Below the pieces are notes generated by a model, which made no database searches, was not told where the DNA came from, and saw nothing but the letters and a program-made list of their open reading frames with translations. Shown in pieces: positions 5,804 through 7,298 of a stretch of DNA of 7,298 nt; position 1 is the stretch's first letter; each line of letters opens with the position of its first letter. Origin of the DNA: Pseudobdellovibrionaceae bacterium. Lineage in GTDB: Bacteria > Bdellovibrionota > Bdellovibrionia > Bdellovibrionales > JAMPXM01. The position numbers and the translations under genes are program-made. The stretch spans positions 1 through 7,298 of the forward strand of contig CAJYIL010000091.1 in assembly GCA_913774795.1 (NCBI GenBank), in the 5' to 3' direction.

Positions 5804-5854
5804 GGTAGGTCCTTACTTTTTGGAAAGGCAGTTTCCGAAAAGTAAGGACCTACC
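5804..5854. repeat. 51-nt near-perfect hairpin between glmS and the RHH gene
   Basis: The left arm 5804-5820 (GGTAGGTCCTTACTTTT) is an exact reverse complement of 5838-5854. After one mismatched pair (T5821/G5837), GGAAA (5822-5826) pairs with TTTCC (5832-5836), leaving a 5-base loop GGCAG. This gives 22 paired bases plus one mismatch. It begins two bases after the glmS stop codon. Read on the plus strand it is followed by TTTTATT, as in an intrinsic terminator. Read in the glmS direction the tail is ATCTTGATAC with no T-run. It may end or protect the glmS transcript, block antisense transcription, or be a copy of a dispersed palindromic repeat. Confidence 0.8.
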
Positions 5855-5856
5855 TT

Positions 5857-7298
5857 TTATTCGACCGTCACTGATTTCGCGAGGTTACGAGGCTGATCGA
5901 CGTCGTGACCGAGGACGTCGGCTACGTGATACGAGAGAAGCTGCATCGGGATGACCGAGAGCAGCGGATGCACCGACCACTGAGCCTCCGGAAGCGAGAG
6001 GTAGTACTCGCTCACCGACTTCAAATGTTCGTCATCGCCTGTTCCGACCGAGATGATCTTGCCTCCGCGCGCGCGAGCTTCTTCAAGATTCGAAACCGTC
6101 TTTTCGTAATGTTGATCTTTCGGTGCGACCATGACGATGAGCATTCGCTCGTCGATAAGCGCAAGCGGCCCGTGCTTCATTTCGCCAGCGGCGTAACCTT
6201 CGGCATGCATGTAGGCGAGTTCTTTGAGCTTCAACGCGCCTTCCAGCGCGATCGGATAAGAGACGCCACGGCCCATATACAACAAGCCCCGGAAATCCTT
6301 TAAGCGGATCGCGGCCTCGGCGAAGAATTTGTCGTATGACAACACGGCTTCCATCTGGGAGGGCGCCGCAAGGAGAGCTTCAATCGAAGCGCGCTCGGCT
6401 TCGTGATTCAAAACTCCGCGGATGCGGCCGAGCGCCATTGCGAAAACGTTTAAGACCGTAAGAGTCGAAACAAACGCTTTCGTTGAAGCAACGCCGATCT
6501 CAACGCCGGAATTCATGTACAAATGCCCGTGCGCTTCACGATCGATTGTCGAGCGACGAACGTTACAAATCGAAAGCGTGAGAGCCCCCGACTGTTTCGC
6601 TAAACGGAGAGCCGCCAAAGTATCGGCCGTCTCACCCGATTGCGAGATCGTCATGACGAGAGTGCGAGGCGGAATAACCGGATCGCGGTAGCGGAATTCA
6701 GAGGCAATATCGCATTCAACCGGAACCTTTGCGAGCGACTCGATCAGGTATTTGCCGATGAGGCCTGCGTAGAACGATGTTCCGCACGCGATGATAAACA
6801 CGCGGTCGATATTTTTGAGACGCGTTTGAGTTTCGATCCAATCGGCCGCTTCATCGAGCTTTTCGATCTGTTCGTAAGCCGTCGTCGCGAAACCGACTCG
6901 CGAGAGACGAACGGTGTGGTTGTCGAGATCGATGTGCGGCGCCATCGCGTTGGCGACGGCGCGCGGTTGCTCGTGGATCTCTTTTAACATGAAATGTTTA
7001 AAGCCGGCTTTCTCCGACTGTTCCGCATTCCACTGAACCATGCTGACTTCTTTTTTCAGTGGTTTGCCATCGGCCGAGAAAATATCGCAAGCCGTTCCGC
7101 GGATGCGGGCGATCTCGAAGTCTTCGAGGTAGATGACATGATTCGTGTAAGCGATGATCGCTTGAATATCGGAGGCGACGACCGTTTCGTCTTTGCCGAT
7201 GCCAACCAACAACGGAGGACCATTTTTGAATGCGACCATTGTGTCGGGTTGTCCGTCCCACACGACGAGGATGGAATAAGCGCCCGTCAATTTTGGGA
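5857..7298 (-). CDS. glmS: Glutamine-fructose-6-phosphate aminotransferase GlmS, C-terminal part
   Basis: GlmS makes glucosamine-6-phosphate from fructose-6-phosphate and glutamine, the first step towards UDP-GlcNAc for peptidoglycan and LPS. About 480 codons are present. The frame stays open to the right edge, so the N-terminal part with the catalytic Cys of the glutaminase domain lies outside the window. Visible here are the end of the glutaminase domain (GAYSILVVWDG, then DIQAIIAYTNHVIYLEDFEI), the linker with KHFMLKEIHEQPRAV, and the first sugar isomerase domain with CGTSFYAG, ASEFRYRDPVI, SQSGETADTLAALR and GVEIGVASTKAF. The second sugar isomerase domain carries GRGVSYPIALEGALKLKELA and EGYAAGEMKHGPLALI, and the typical DVDQPRNLAKSVTVE ends the protein. 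No frameshift or missing key residue is seen. The TAA is followed two bases later by the long hairpin. Any glmS leader control element would be upstream, beyond the window. Confidence 0.97.
   Translation of the reverse strand, partial: PKLTGAYSILVVWDGQPDTMVAFKNGPPLLVGIGKDETVVASDIQAIIAYTNHVIYLEDFEIARIRGTACDIFSADGKPLKKEVSMVQWNAEQSEKAGFKHFMLKEIHEQPRAVANAMAPHIDLDNHTVRLSRVGFATTAYEQIEKLDEAADWIETQTRLKNIDRVFIIACGTSFYAGLIGKYLIESLAKVPVECDIASEFRYRDPVIPPRTLVMTISQSGETADTLAALRLAKQSGALTLSICNVRRSTIDREAHGHLYMNSGVEIGVASTKAFVSTLTVLNVFAMALGRIRGVLNHEAERASIEALLAAPSQMEAVLSYDKFFAEAAIRLKDFRGLLYMGRGVSYPIALEGALKLKELAYMHAEGYAAGEMKHGPLALIDERMLIVMVAPKDQHYEKTVSNLEEARARGGKIISVGTGDDEHLKSVSEYYLSLPEAQWSVHPLLSVIPMQLLSYHVADVLGHDVDQPRNLAKSVTVE

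Noticed and set aside
5741..5856. Riboswitch, small RNA gene or CRISPR-like array in the glmS-RHH gap
   Set aside because: The inverted repeats are not spaced direct repeats, there is no conserved riboswitch core I recognise, and a glmS ribozyme would lie upstream of glmS, outside the window.
1..7298. Frequent GATCG/CGATCG words through the window
   Set aside because: They occur mostly inside codons such as GAT-CG and ATC-G in the real genes and fit codon preference; I could not count them against expectation.

Overview
The window looks like chromosomal housekeeping DNA from a Gram-negative bacterium. It has an MCE/Mla-type outer-membrane lipid-transport protein, a folate-dependent TrmFO (an enzyme not found in enterics), and a DUF721/DciA-like protein. 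GC content is moderate and coding density is very high. The MCE tail, TrmFO, small RHH regulator and QmcA/NfeD together resemble Bdellovibrionota or related former 'delta' lineages. This placement comes from recognition only and is not proven.

Layout. Plus strand 1-1203: the 3' end of an MCE-domain gene, then 10 bp later a membrane-anchored protein with a degenerate LytM (M23-like) domain. Minus strand 1546-1151: a DUF721/DciA-like gene that runs into the LytM gene, so the two 3' ends overlap by 53 bp. Plus strand 1563-3068: trmFO, divergent from the DUF721 gene with only 16 bp between start codons. Minus strand 3925-3065: an unrecognised 286-residue protein whose stop codon overlaps that of trmFO. 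Minus strand 5740-4037: a compact operon of a ribbon-helix-helix (RHH) regulator, nfeD and qmcA, with an ATGA stop/start overlap between the first two and a hairpin terminator after qmcA. Minus strand 7298-5857: the C-terminal three quarters of glmS, whose start lies beyond the window.

Functional threads. The MCE/LytM pair concerns the cell envelope, and GlmS supplies glucosamine-6-phosphate for peptidoglycan and LPS. NfeD and QmcA form a typical membrane scaffold pair, here headed by a small DNA-binding protein. TrmFO methylates U54 of tRNA. DciA-like proteins are linked to replicative helicase loading.

The most unusual DNA lies in the 116 bp between glmS and the RHH gene. A 51-nt, almost perfect hairpin starts two bases after the glmS stop. 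It is followed by a run of abutting short palindromes immediately upstream of the RHH start, which looks like an operator array for an autoregulated RHH protein. I found no CRISPR array, tRNA, rRNA, insertion sequence or recognisable defence system. No stretch over 300 bp lacks a gene.
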